This document shows, piece by piece, positions 12,201-23,230 of a stretch of 64,000 nucleotides of DNA (position 1 is its first letter; every line of letters starts with the position of its first letter). This DNA comes from Rosellinia necatrix (Eukaryota > Ascomycota > Sordariomycetes > Xylariales > Xylariaceae), in assembly GCA_021209875.1 (NCBI GenBank), contig JAGYVD010000007.1, positions 496,001 to 560,000 on the forward strand, in the 5' to 3' direction. The notes beneath the pieces were generated by a model. It had not been told where the DNA came from. It made no database searches and saw only the letters and a program-made list of their open reading frames with translations. Both the position numbers and the translations under genes were made by a program.

Positions 12201-14443
12201 GTGGTAAGTCAAGCCCAGACGTTGCCATAGCCCCTCCTCCAACCTTGGTGGAGCACAATAGGCCCATCTTACCAGATGAGAATCTGCGCATTGCCCCCCA
12301 TTCCGTAGACAAAGGCTCGGTAGCGGGACGGGTCCATGATTCAGTAGCCAGATCCGGCTTATTGGATAAATTCAATTCTTCTGTTGGTCCCGTCGGCATT
12401 ACCGTCTCTGCCACGGGTAGTACGTCGCTTGCTCCCAATCATACTCCCAAAGACAGCGTCCACATTGACGCTTCGTCATCTTCTCGCCAGCCTGAGGTAT
12501 CGACTTCCAATTATTTTGCGAACGCCACGGAAATGCTTGCAGGTTTGCTAGTTGCGCCCAGATCAACAACTGAGAATGCTAAGCCTGGCGCTATACCATC
12601 GGTTTCTCTCGAGTCCTTAGAACCTATGGGCCCAGGCGTAGATCAAGTCGAGGGTCTTCCATATATTGGAAAAAGGCCAATGCTGCTTCGAAGCAGGAGG
12701 CGTAAACCTCGGCCGATTTCAATCGATTCCAGTACTCAAACAGGTGATGAACTTCTATTCAGTTCTTCATTCGTTTCAGATCATGCATCTCCTGGGGAAC
12801 CATGGCCTACTACACCGGCTATCGTCTTGCCCGACCTTAGCGATCATAACACTAAAGATCTGGGGAGGGCAAGGAATCTCATTAGAAAGCGCAAGCAACA
12901 TTTTAGAGAGGCAGAGAAATTTGTGGCGGCCGCAGTAGCTGTTTATGCCGTTGCTCAGAAGCTTGGCCCTCCACCAGGCCCTCCACCAGGTCCTCCGCCA
13001 AGCCCTCCTCGAGGCGACGAGGAAGTTAATAGGAGCATTAAAGAAACACTAGGCGCTACTAAGAGGCCGGTTCAGGCGTCTTCAAATGTTGCGTTATCAG
13101 TGATATCATCAGAACACAGCGTTGATGAGGATGAGCATTCGCCGACCATTACTGACCTTTCAACAGATGATGAAGGTAGAGAACGACACCGACACCGAAC
13201 CCACCGAACTCACCCCCATTCGTCACGATCTGGCGATAGCATAAGCGCCGATGAGCATTACAGTCGCCACCGCCGCCAGAGAAGCAAAGATGACAGCAAT
13301 CCATCGTTTAAAACAAGTTCGGATCGATCTATATCCTCGCGACACAAGACGGAGGAATCCCGACCGCAGGAACCCAGCCACGACAGTTCTCGCCGCCGAC
13401 GTGAGAATGGCTACGAAGGTTCCCATCACCGACACGAAGCCGGCCACGAGAGTTCTCACCGTCGACGTGAGCACGGCCACGAGAGCTCCCGAAATCGGCG
13501 TGAGAATGGGCATGAGAGTTCCCACCGCCGACACCGCACGCCCGAAGAACAAGCCGCGCACGACAAGCGCAAAGAAGAACGGCGCGCCCGACACGAGCTA
13601 GAGCGAGAGAGAGAGAGAGAGCGGAGACGAGAGGAGCGGCACAAAGAAACCGAGATAACCCCTCCTCCAGACGACCGACATTCTCCGCGCAGCTCGAAGC
13701 GCGACGGCCACTCCCCCTCAGAAAAGCGTGTGCTAATAGAAGAACCATCGCCGGCGTCAAGCAGGCGGTGGCTTGATTTCCGGAGCGGGCAGAGCACGCT
13801 AGCGGGCGCGAACGTGGCGACGAAGCCAGAGGCGCCAAAACGGCCTGGTCCCTCGTCGTCAACACTGAAGCCGCCGCCGCACTCGCGGCCACACCGCGAC
13901 GCGGGCGACACGCCACCGCGGAGCTCAAGGCGTCATGATGACCATCCCCGCGAAGAGTCGTCGTCACGACGGCACAGGGAACGGTCGTCGCGGCGCAGGG
14001 TCGACGAGTCTGACAACGAAAACCCGAAGGTGTCCGCGCGCTCCATGGCCGCCGAGAGCGACGGTCGGGTCTCGGGTCGGTCGCACGCCAACAGCGAAGC
14101 TCAGGTGTCCGCACCGTCGTCTAGCGACGGACAGCAACAGCGGTATCAATACCAACAGCAACAACATCAGCAGCAGCAATATCAGCAGCAGCAATACCAG
14201 CAGCAGCAATACCAGCAGCAGCAATACCAACAGCAGAATCAGCCTTCCTCGTCGCACAGGCCGCGGCCCTCCGACGCTAGAGGCAGAGAACCCTCTGACG
14301 CCAGAGACAGAGAAAGAGAAGACCACGCCGCCAGACAGCACGCGTCAAGGCGCGAGGAGCGGCAGCGTGCGCGCGATGCCGAGAAAAAGAAGAAGGAAAC
14401 ACCCGGTGGGTTCCGGGCTGTTATGAAGAAGCTGTTCACCTGA
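3243..14443 (+). CDS. Giant acidic repeat-rich protein of unknown function (~3660 aa)
   Basis: One gene in four exons: 3243-3366, 3412-5977, 6043-9343, 9440-14443. The introns 5978-6042 (GTATGT...TAG) and 9344-9439 (GTAAGG...TAG) are required because they join different or closed frames. The 45-nt intron 3367-3411 (GTATGT, GCTAAC, TAG) preserves frame and may be retained. The spliced product is about 3664 residues. Parts in order: a short N-terminal segment; a Lys-rich stretch near residues 80-170; about 1800 residues dominated by Glu, Ala, Pro, Thr and Val, ending in PVEEA-type repeats (about 1780-1900); six DDIPLPESPE-type repeats (about 2410-2560); a Ser/Arg/His-rich region with GHESSHRR repeats (about 3310-3365); a poly-Gln tract (about 3560-3600); and a basic C-terminus ending KKLFT. 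No enzyme domain, signal peptide or clear membrane segment is visible. The composition suggests a disordered scaffold or tether. Fungal involucrin-repeat or leashin proteins look similar in style, but I cannot establish homology. A split into two genes is not excluded. Confidence 0.75.
8690..9062 (+). repeat. 18-bp tandem repeat coding for PVEEAV-type hexapeptides
   Basis: About twenty imperfect copies of an 18-bp unit of the form GTTCCCGTCGAAGAAGCC lie inside the third exon of the giant gene. They encode V-P-V-E-(E/D)-(A/T/V). The copies near 8900-9010 (VEDAVP) are nearly identical, which points to recent expansion. The unit is a multiple of three, so copy changes keep the frame. Confidence 0.9.
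10671..11130 (+). repeat. Six coding repeats of about 26-28 residues (DDIPLPESPE type)
   Basis: The last exon of the giant gene repeats a unit with the core E-R-P-D-D-I-P-L-P-E-S-P-E followed by P-S-Q-Y-S-F and a Gln-rich spacer. Six copies can be read, the second (NDISLLKSAE) and last being the most diverged. The conserved acid-proline core and aromatic Tyr-x-Phe suggest a repeated binding motif. No known repeat family was recognised. Confidence 0.85.
14131..14238 (+). repeat. CAG/CAA tract coding for poly-Gln with Tyr
   Basis: A run of CAG and CAA codons interrupted by TAT/TAC at about every fifth position gives repeated YQQQQ units near the C-terminus of the giant protein. It is in frame and probably length-variable between strains. 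Confidence 0.9.
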
Positions 14444-17400
14444 GCATTTACGTACTGATTGGGGCGGTGCGACGGGGGCTTGCTTCGTAAAAGACACATG
14501 AAGCAGGCCTCACGGAACACGAAGAGTAATAAAGGAAAAAAAGTTAAAAAAGAGAAGAAATTCACAAGACAAGTCTTAAGGAGAGAAAATTCCATCAATT
14601 CCATCAAGTCGTTATTCGACGTGAGCAGCTACGAAAGGATAATTTGTTGACTAGGATGAATCAGGGGATGCTAATACGATGGGAGGAGGACAGTCATTTT
14701 TCTTTTCTTTTCCCTTCGTGTCAGACTTTTGGGACCCCATAGCGGTTTTTGGAACTTTTTTTGTTTCTCTCTTCCTTTCCCTTCGCTTCTTGTCTGTATG
14801 AGGGAAAACATAAGCCCAAAGTCTGTTTTGTTTTTCGTTTGTTGCTGTTGATGTACGACTTTCTTGCCTTTGCTCCAATGATGATGAGGAACACGAGGAC
14901 AGGCCCATGTACGAGATAACGAACCATTACGAATGAATTGAGAACGTATTCATTTAAAACCCTCATGTCTCCTTATGAGCTACTTCTAATATTTGTGATA
15001 ACCAAGTTACGTCGTTGTTAACCCTGTTAAGGTTTATGTTGAGCCTGTAAAAGGGGGCAGGGCTTCTACTTCTCTCCTCGTTATTGGAATTGCTATATGC
15101 AACTTATCAGCCAAAAGAAACGAGCTCGCCGACGAAACCCAAGGAGACCTATGTGGGCCCGCTGCAGTAAATGATAGCTTTCTGCCTTGGTGTGATAGTA
15201 GTGGTTGTCGTAAGTAGGTAGCCTAGCAGAAAGCCTACGTATTGCCCAGTAACAGATAGATATACACGCCGCAGAGTGTTTGGTATTGGCCACTTTGTAG
15301 ATAAGCAAGCAATAGAGCCAGGAGCCGGAAGAATACTACCAAGATTTACACAGCCCCGCGTCCCGGGAGGGCAACGGTGTCGGCACCGGCAGCCACGGAG
15401 ACGCTGGTCGGACCGGGCGCCGGGTTGGCCGGCATCTGTGCTCGTTGAGAAAGGAGAGGGAGGCAGCGGAGGGGGGGCTGTGGAAGAGGCCCTCGTCTGT
15501 GGTGGGACTGTGTTGGTTATCTGCGGGAAGGAGGCTCCCGCGATGCATGTATGTCTGAGAGTGAATGCGTAACGTTGGGCACAACGATGTCTCGCTTAGT
15601 GGGAAGGCCCTGTGGTGTAACTCGGCGCGGTCCGTGGTCGAGGGAACCTATCTCTATCTCTCTATCTCTCTCTGCGTTCTTCCCCTCGCCCCCATCCCCC
15701 CCCCCTTCCCTTGGCGTCGATCGAGCGGCGCTGCTGCGGCACAGAGTCCAACCAGGGGGGGGGGGGATATGTGAGCGAGGGTTCTTGTTCGCGTCGCTTT
15801 CCACGCGCCGTGTGGTAGATTAGATATCGTGGCACGACATAAGCGAACGTCAGCTCGGGTACCAAGATCGGTTCTCGTCCCTTGTTGTTGGGAATTCTAG
15901 TAATATGGACCCTGCCATGCGCGGCTCTGTGTAGTAGATGATTAAATCTCAGCCCCTACATGGCTCGGTAGCCTAGGCTGGTCGAAAAGATCGGATACAC
16001 AAGACGTGTCCTACCGGTATCTAAAGAGGGCCGATCGAGAAAGTGAGGGGTACATCTTTCAATATTTGCTCTCGTTAAACAGGGAGCCCTTACGATATTG
16101 AGCCACAGGGTAATAACACAACGTTGCGGGAACTACCGGTAGTCAGATCAAATGTAAATGCTGCACTATCCACGGGTCTTCCGCTCAATGGTTGATTGAT
16201 CCCATTATGTGGCATATGGGCCGTAATTACCAAGAAATCTTGATATTTTCTTATTCGTCAACTAAAGTGGCTTGGTTTCAAGAGCGCACTGACATACGCA
16301 GGAGCCATCGTGTCTTCCGTAAGCCAGAGCACTGGTGAGTGGAAGAGGCGACTACCGTGCAAACGAATGACGGCACATATAAGAGTCGGCAACAACCGGA
16401 TTGGAGTTGCCGCTCTACATTAATTAGACCCTTAACAAATAAGCTCTTGGCGCTGCATCCGGGAGTGGAAAGAATCTGGTATATGCATAGCCTAGACATA
16501 CCCATAACGTGGTTGTTGGTGTTGAGTCATATCGTCGAAGGCAACTGTGAATATTCACTATTCGCTAAGTCCTGGAGGTAAGTGAGCAGCCAGTACCGCT
16601 TGTCGTCAAGCTAAGATATGAGGCTGAGTCCGGAACGCCTTCGCAAACCCCGGCTCAGCCGTATCACTACTGGGGAAGAATATCTGCATAGCTAAATCAC
16701 TGGTGGGATTAGGTTAGGTTACATCACCACCGGGTATGTGTTAGTCTTGGATTTGTATTTCCGCATCTATCGGTAGCAAGCCGTAAACAAAGCGTCCGTC
16801 CGAATAACCCTGTCGGAGTGACCGACTTCCACCGTCTGCCAATGCCAGTTTGACAGCCCATGCCGTGTGGGCTGAAGCCTAGGCATCATTGACCTGCGCC
16901 AGTTTATCAGCAAAGCGACGGAGTACAGGGATGTCGAGAGTCAGTACGGCTCAACTCAGAGTCAGCCCTAGCAAATACGCGTAGTCCGTTCCTTTGGCAG
17001 GAAGGCCGATACCACCGATACCCCCGATGCGGACACGTGCCGTGATGAGCAAGTGATGGCGGCCAAGACACCATCAGCACGATGACTGATGACTGGATTG
17101 GCACACTACTACTAGGACTGCGTAGGCATTGAACCAAGAGAGAGAGAGAGAGCTAACCGTATCCGACCGTAGCCAGCGGGTCAGTAGCCTCACCTTCTAG
17201 AAGACACGACTCTACCATGCCGTGTATCCCGTTTATCCCGTTTATCCCGGGCAGATGCCGGGTATCGATAGTAGATAGTTACTACCTACAGCATTAGTCT
17301 CGGGCTCGGGCTTGGTTTCGTGATCGGCGTTGGCGTTGATGTTTCGCGCTTCGGTTTCGCCAACGACCTGGCACTAAACATGACATAGCCCCCAACTCGA

Positions 17401-18968
17401 GGGACGGCACCGTTAGACTAGGTCGGGTTGCTGGTCAGCCGGTCATAACGCGTTTTCCTCTCCCCCTCTCCCCTCCCCCCCCCCCTCCTCTCGTCTCGCA
17501 AACCAACCAGGTGACCCATCACCACCTCGTCTACCACCCTGTCCGCCACCTCGCCCACCTCACCCACCTCTGGCTGGGGCGGTGCAGCAGAAAGAAGCTC
17601 GGAAGCCCGTGGGTGGTCCGTGGCTTTCGACAGCAATGCAATGTCTGCCTAGGCGCCATTATCGCTCGGCATCGCCACAGGACCTCTGGCGAACGCTCAC
17701 TCGGGCTGCGGAAGAAGAAAGCAGAAGACATCCAGCTGGCATCCATGCATGTTAGAGCATATGTCGGTGACCAATATCTGCAGCGTAGTGTTAGAGTGTC
17801 GTTGCTTTATGTCTCACAACCCCTCCCCAGTGTCGAGGAGGAAGAGGCCGCCTGAACGCTTTGCGGTGCCGTCATTTGCGCATCGAGGGGCACTCGTTGG
17901 GTCCTTGCCTCGAACTCATGAACGTGTTTCTCAGGTACATTAATTAACCCTTAGCTCGACTCTTTGATTGTCTCGCGCTGTACTGGATACTTGGCCGCTG
18001 ACGTAACAGCCAACCTGCCCGAATCCATTTGTCGGTGCATTCTCCGCATGTGGGTTATGACAAGGTCATTGTAAAGACCATTGTAAAGTCAATGTAAAGT
18101 CGTAGTAAAAGTCGTAGTAAAAGTCGCAGTACCTTGGATACCCCTCATTCTACCTATCTAGATGTACTTGTCAGGTGCAGACAGAGACGCATTGCGGCCA
18201 ACACCTTGGAGTAGGTACCTAATGGAAGCATCAGTCTGGGCCAGGGTTGCGCCCGCCATCACCACAAGGTACTGGCAGCAGACTGCCAGGCTTTGCCCGG
18301 GTCCTGCACGACACACTGCGCCTATGCAACACCTGCCCCATAGTCGTGCGCCTGCGAGACACCTGCGCCTGCTATGACATGACTGTCAGTCTCCCTAGCG
18401 TCTCCCCTCCTCCTTCCCCCTCTCTTATCGACGAAGACCGTCAACGGGTTAACTAGGCTACCTAGGCAGGTAGGTAGGTAGGTAGGTATACTACCTAGGT
18501 AATCCACATGTACCCGACTCTAGGTACCTGTCTCCAGGTACCTGCCTAGATTCCATCCTTCGTCACTCCATCCGGGTCGAGAGCAAGTCTCTGCCCGGTT
18601 CATAGCCCAGCCCACATCTCCATCCCACACCCTCTCCCAGCTCTCTGATTCCTACTTCTTCTTCTTCTCCTTCTCATTTGCACATTACAGCGACAGAGCC
18701 CGGTTACCCGTATACTACTATAGCACTTTATAAATTGCTGGTTTCCACTATATTTGTCTCTTTCTATCCGGAACCAGACTATATCGACAGACTCAACTGT
18801 ATCTTGCGACTAACAAACTCCGGTGACGTCACGCAGCGACAAAGCGCAAACCCCCCAGCACATTCCCAGCACATTCCCAGCACGTTCCCAGCACGTTCCC
18901 AGCGACAATCTTAGCGTATTCCCAGGCGTCCGGTACACTTAGGTAGTGTAGGCGGCGTTGTGCCAAAG
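14444..18968. other. 4.5 kb intergenic region between the giant gene and the DUF3824 gene
   Basis: No supportable gene. Visible elements are G and C homopolymer runs (15693-15706, 15756-15767, 17475-17486), a short GA run near 17140, several near-copies of GTAAAGTCGTAGTAAAAGTC at 18070-18130, a TAGG tetranucleotide run at about 18470-18490, and four or five copies of an 11-bp unit AGCACATTCCC at about 18855-18903, just upstream of the next ATG. The pyrimidine-rich stretch near 18600-18680 resembles a fungal core promoter, but no transcription start can be fixed. Confidence 0.5.
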
Positions 18969-21879
18969 ATGGCCCAAACCTATCGGGAGCGCGACATCCG
19001 CTACACTCGAGAGCGCAGTGGATCCGACGGCGGCGACGAGCACCATTACAAGACCATCTCTCACTACAAGGTTGGAGGTTCCGGTGGGACCACCGCTCGT
19101 TTAGAGCGGGTTGAGCGGTACGAGGAGGACGACGATCGTCGTTCGAGATACTCCCACTCCCATGCAGGCCGCGGCCCTGAGATCATCGAGGTCGATCGAC
19201 GCACCGAAAAGACCATCTATCCCGATCGTCCGCGCTCTGCCCTGGACGTGCCGTTGCGCGGCGATGGCGATCGCCTTCGAACCTACGAGTACGAGCGTGA
19301 AGTGGACAGGGACCGTGACTACTATCCGCCCGACCGGCACTCCCGGTCTCGCGTCGTCGAGGAGACGAGGGAGGTCCGCTCACCCGGCCGAGAGCACTTT
19401 TGGGAACGAAAACCTTGGGACGACCATGAAATCGATGTGCGCCTCGAGAAGCGCGTCGTTCGCCGGGACTCGGACGGTGACATGAAGGTAAAGGAGAAGA
19501 GCCTAGATATCCATAGAGACAAGCACCACCATCACCACCGCGATGAGCCGCGCGAGTATGATGAGCGAGACCTCAAGATCGAACGACGCTACGTCGACGA
19601 AAGAGACTCCCGTGATGCTCCGGAGGTCGAGCGTTACCGTCGAGAGGTCGAATACTATTCGGCGCCTGATCCTTCACATGGACCCATCATCATTCGCAAC
19701 AAGATGCCTGAACAGAAGGTCGTTGTCCACGAGGCACCCCACCCTGCGCCAATCATCCTCCCACGTGCCGATCCAGCATTTATCGTTCTGCGCGAGGACA
19801 ACCGCGACCCGAGACGGGATGATGATTATTACCGACGGCACGACGATAGGCGCTATGAGAGGGACACTATCGATGAGGATTATTACATCAAGAAGACTGT
19901 CATCCGACGTGATCGGAGCTCCAGCTCCGATCACCATAAGAAGCGCCACATCGCCGAAGGCGCCCTTGCCGGTGCCGGCCTTGGTGCACTCGTTAGCGGC
20001 CGTCGGGGCAAAGATGGCGAGGATCACAAGGGGCGAAAAGTCCTCGCGGGCGCTGCCCTGGGTGCACTTGGCACTGAGGTACTTCGTCGAGCGAGGAGCG
20101 CGTACGAAGACAGACATGATGAATACGATTATGACGATGATGACCGACACCGCCATCGGAGTAAGTCGCGTAGTCGTCTTGCCACCGGATTAGCGATCGT
20201 AAGCACCCCGTTGCTGCTCAGGAGCGAATATGACTAACCATCGAGAAGGGTGCCGCTGCCCTTGCCGTTGCTGGTGGCCTTAAATATATGCAGAACAACA
20301 AGATCGACAAGGAAGAGGATCACCGCGGACGCGCCCGACGTCGCCATTCTGATGATGGATATTCCGCATCTCGAAGCAGTTCCCGCCGTGGCCGCAGTCG
20401 TAGCAAGTCCAACGTAGCCAAGGCAGGCGCAGCGACTGCGTAAGTCTACCCGCTATATGAATGCTACGTCTCTGTGATCACAGTTTCTCCCTTGCATCTT
20501 GTATTGTCTTCTATTCTAGTGCTAACTCGGCTTTGTAGCGCCATCGCTGGCTTGGTTCACCATTATAGATCCAAATCTCGTAGCAAATCGAGATCCCAAT
20601 CTCGCATCAAGACAGGCAGGTTATGGAACGGGATTTCTAAATGTACACGATGCTAATCGCCGGATTAGGTGCCAAGATTGCTGCAGCGGGGTTGGCTGGC
20701 GCCACTGCTACCAAGCTCTGGGAACACCGTCAGGACAAGAAACACCGTGAGAATCACGAGAGATCGGACGACGAATATAGTAGAGATCGTAGCATTTCAA
20801 GGAGTCAATCTAGATCCAGGTCTCTTGGTCGCCACCACCACCCACGAGACACCACGGCTGATAGAGAATTAGGCCTGGTTCGCGTTCCTGAAGTTGAGTA
20901 TGGCAGCGAACCCCTCGAACGTTACGAATCGGCATCCGAAGAGCATAGGAGACGTCGACACAAGCATCGGCACCGACCGGAATCCGGCTCTGATGAGGAG
21001 GTTCCAAAAAAACGAAGCAGAAGTACGCTGCGTGACGTCGCAGCCGCTGGGCTGGGAACAGCTGCGGCTGCGATAGGAATCAAGAAGTATTCGGACCACC
21101 AGAAAAATAAAGAGAGGGGCGAAAGGTCGAGGGAGGGAAGCGAGGCACAGTCCAGGTCACGAGACAGGAGTGATAGAGCTCGTGACCGACGATCACGAGA
21201 TCGGCAACGAAGACGTATGGCATAAACAGGCATCCTAAAAAACGGTGTTGGATGGGCTAACGTTGGACAGGCGGCGGCTATGAGGAAGAGGCTGCTGGAA
21301 ATTCTTACTACCCTAGTTACGATGTTGATGCTCCGCCACGATCTCCCCCTAATGCCTCGGGGGGCTTCCCGCCTGCAAACCAAGGTCCACCTCCACCGCC
21401 CGTTGGCCCCGGTGGCTTCACCCATCACTCCAATCAGTCGACTACAAATCTCAACAATCCATACCCGCCCTATAATCCTCAAGACTACGTCAATATACCC
21501 CCTCCACCTCCAGGACCGCCTCCGGCACCTGGATCATATTTCCCGCCGCCGGGGGTCCCGGGTCATCACATCGGCCCAGAAAACGTGAGTCAAGTTCTAA
21601 ATATCGGTGTCAGCCAAATCTCTCCTGATGTCTCCCGGAGCGCGGCTACTACGCAGGGTGTGTCTCCTTAAATGCGTTGCATTTCGCGTGAACCTACGCA
21701 ACATCTAGCCGCACCAATCTAGATCCAAATACTAACAGGTCGAAGTTGGTGTAGGGGCCGAACCTGGCCGTCTCCTGACGCCTTGGTCATCCGAGAACCC
21801 TGTTTTTGAGCCGAAACAAACCATTCACAAGGTGCATTTTCGTTCTCCCACTCCCGAATCACCGCTACGTGCTATTTAA
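18969..21879 (+). CDS. DUF3824-type Arg/Ser- and Pro-rich protein (832 aa)
   Basis: Six exons keep one frame: 18969-20198, 20249-20439, 20539-20615, 20669-21214, 21271-21584 and 21739-21879. The ATG at 18969 (GCCAAAGATGGCC) is preferred over a GTG three codons upstream. The N-terminal ~330 residues are charged and rich in Arg, Asp, Glu and Tyr, with a His run. The middle repeats short Gly/Ala-rich helices (for example AEGALAGAGLGALVSG, LATGLAIGAAALAVAGG, TGAKIAAAGLAGATATK, VAAAGLGTAAAAIGIKK), each followed by a basic RS-rich linker; this is the pattern of the fungal DUF3824 repeat. The C-terminus is Pro/Gly-rich. The function of the family is unknown, and a structural or membrane-associated role would be inference. 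The third intron uses a GC donor. The last exon is the least certain: the ACTAAC sits very close to the chosen acceptor. Confidence 0.82.
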
Positions 21880-23230
21880 CGACAATGGTGTTATTGATAA
21901 TGAGAACATTCCCAACGTCAATCCTATTCTCAGACCGTCTTACCAACCACCCGACTCTGGATCGTCATGATCTTGAAGGGTTTTTTGATTTCGTTTTTTT
22001 TTTTTTTTTTTCCTTTATTCCACTTCCCCCTCCCCGTCGCGGTAATTACATTACGTTTGGCATTAGACAGTATAACGCTTAACGACTGAATAACGAATAA
22101 CGAGTGACGCTGCCACTGACCTCGATCGGCTATATATTTTTTTTTTACCCTTTCTATTTTCTTCATGTCTCCCTCACTTATTTATTTATTTTATCCCATT
22201 TATTTATCTACTCTAGCAATATTCAACGTCATGAAAGATGTAGGGCAGGAAGTGGCTAATTTGGTGATGGATGACCGGCATGGTGTGTGACCCTGTTTAT
22301 AATGTCTGCTATATCCAACAGGTCCTGTTGAAGGGGGAAAAAAAAAAAAATGACACAAGAGAGGCTAGCCAGGTGGGAAGGAGTATTGATAAAGTTGGTT
22401 ATCATGTCCATGGATTTAACGACTCTCATGAAATTTAATTGTTGCCATTCAACATTGTTGAGCCGTGTTCCAACCGTTTTATAACCCGATTATTCTTCTC
22501 TTTTGTCGCAACCGATGTTGCAACAGGTGGTTGCGCGCGTGCCCGTTCTGCTCTGCGTCTCTATCTATCTCCGACTCGATACTAAGGTGACTGACTGTAG
22601 CTGAACCTCGGAAGGTAAAAATAAATAAGCAAATCCCGCTTATGTCGCGGTGTAGCGTATTATACTGCGATAATTGTTCCAGGAGCCAACGCTTCTTTTT
22701 TTTTTTTCCCTCGACAATTTATCTAGTTAAGTTTTAGGTCACGTTTCGCAGGTTTGCAGTTTTTAGTCTATTCGATTTTTGCATTTTCTCTACCATTTTT
22801 ATCCATCATTCAACAGGTGAGAAGTGAAAGGAAAGCGCATTGGTATGCATGTCATGACATTGTTTCCGATCCAAGGAGGAGAAGCCATTTCTCTCCCTCC
22901 ACTCGTTTTTTTTTTTTTTAGATATCCACTTTCCCACCAATCGGGAAAGTCGTTTATCCCCCTCCACCTTAGATCTAGTTTACCCTTTTCCTATCCTTCG
23001 TTTGATCTCGTGATATTGACGTAGTCGTAGTGGCGTTGTTGAATCCTGGCGCCCCCGTTCATTCTTCCCAGCGTGCTCCGACGGCTGCCGTTGCTACTCA
23101 CAAAGTAGGGGCATTGGGTGCGTTTTACTCCTGAGCCCTTTCGGCGCAGAAAATACGCACTCCTACTATCTTGTTAGAAAATCCCGTACGCAGCCCCCAT
23201 TTAATCTTCACTCACTCCATCGCCCACTCT
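21880..23230. other. Convergent 3' intergenic region
   Basis: Both flanking genes end here. It is T-rich with homopolymer T runs (about 21987-22007, 22690-22706, 22907-22919) that fit 3' ends of transcripts. Nothing coding was recognised. Confidence 0.5.

Noticed and set aside
12960..14341. Antisense frames opposite the Arg/Ser/His-rich and poly-Gln parts
   Set aside because: Same reason: repetitive sense codons avoid stops on the other strand (for example poly-Leu opposite poly-Gln).
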